A program made the translations under genes and the position numbers. From Parachlamydiaceae bacterium (lineage in GTDB: Bacteria; Chlamydiota; Chlamydiia; Chlamydiales; Parachlamydiaceae): a stretch of 5,016 nt of DNA. Position 1 is the first letter of the stretch. Each line of letters opens with the position of its first letter. Positions 4,991 through 5,016 of the stretch are shown here, in pieces. The DNA lies in assembly GCA_013698165.1 (NCBI GenBank), contig JACCVN010000448.1, forward strand, positions 1-5,016. Direction: 5' to 3'. Under the pieces are notes generated by a model. That model was not told where the DNA came from. It did not search any database and saw only the letters and a list, made by a program, of their open reading frames with translations.

Positions 4991-5016
4991 GGAGTGCAGT
5001 TTTCTTTACTGTAAGT

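Overview
The window is AT-rich bacterial DNA with short genes-in-islands structure and many repeats. The best guess at the source is an amoeba-associated chlamydia (Parachlamydiaceae, for example Protochlamydia, Parachlamydia or Neochlamydia). That is an inference. It rests on a bacterial protein with an N-terminal F-box followed by a WD40-like propeller, a hallmark effector type of these symbionts, together with bacterial-type promoters and Shine-Dalgarno sites and a standard small bacterial SRP RNA. Other intracellular bacteria of amoebae cannot be excluded.

Layout, left to right. Positions 1-113 hold the end of an insertion sequence: the first 12 codons of a transposase (minus strand, with a strong AGGAGG site) and two 18-bp direct repeats that look like its terminal binding sites. 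Positions 129-440 hold three related copies of a palindromic, MITE-like repeat. A minus-strand gene at 523-1551 encodes an unrecognised 342-residue, highly helical protein with a near-consensus promoter. Positions 1552-1850 hold only that promoter and featureless AT-rich DNA.

Positions 1851-2555 are repeats: a short perfect palindrome, then about 3.4 tandem copies of a 183-188 bp unit that carries its own inverted repeats. Right after the array lies the gene for SRP RNA (4.5S RNA, ffs) on the minus strand at 2593-2689. Divergent to it, on the plus strand, is a possible second structured RNA that ends in a good intrinsic terminator (2850-2870).

The right part is centred on the F-box/propeller gene (minus, 3093-4730). 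Just downstream of it is a frameshifted remnant of the 3' end of a paralogue (2909-2995). The gene is flanked by direct copies of the same palindromic repeat (3021-3045 and 4887-4911). A fourth, enlarged and inverted copy closes the window (4952-4990).

No operon is visible. The housekeeping SRP RNA gene sits inside a repeat-rich, rearranging accessory region beside a probable secreted effector gene and mobile DNA. All three protein genes and the SRP RNA are read leftwards.
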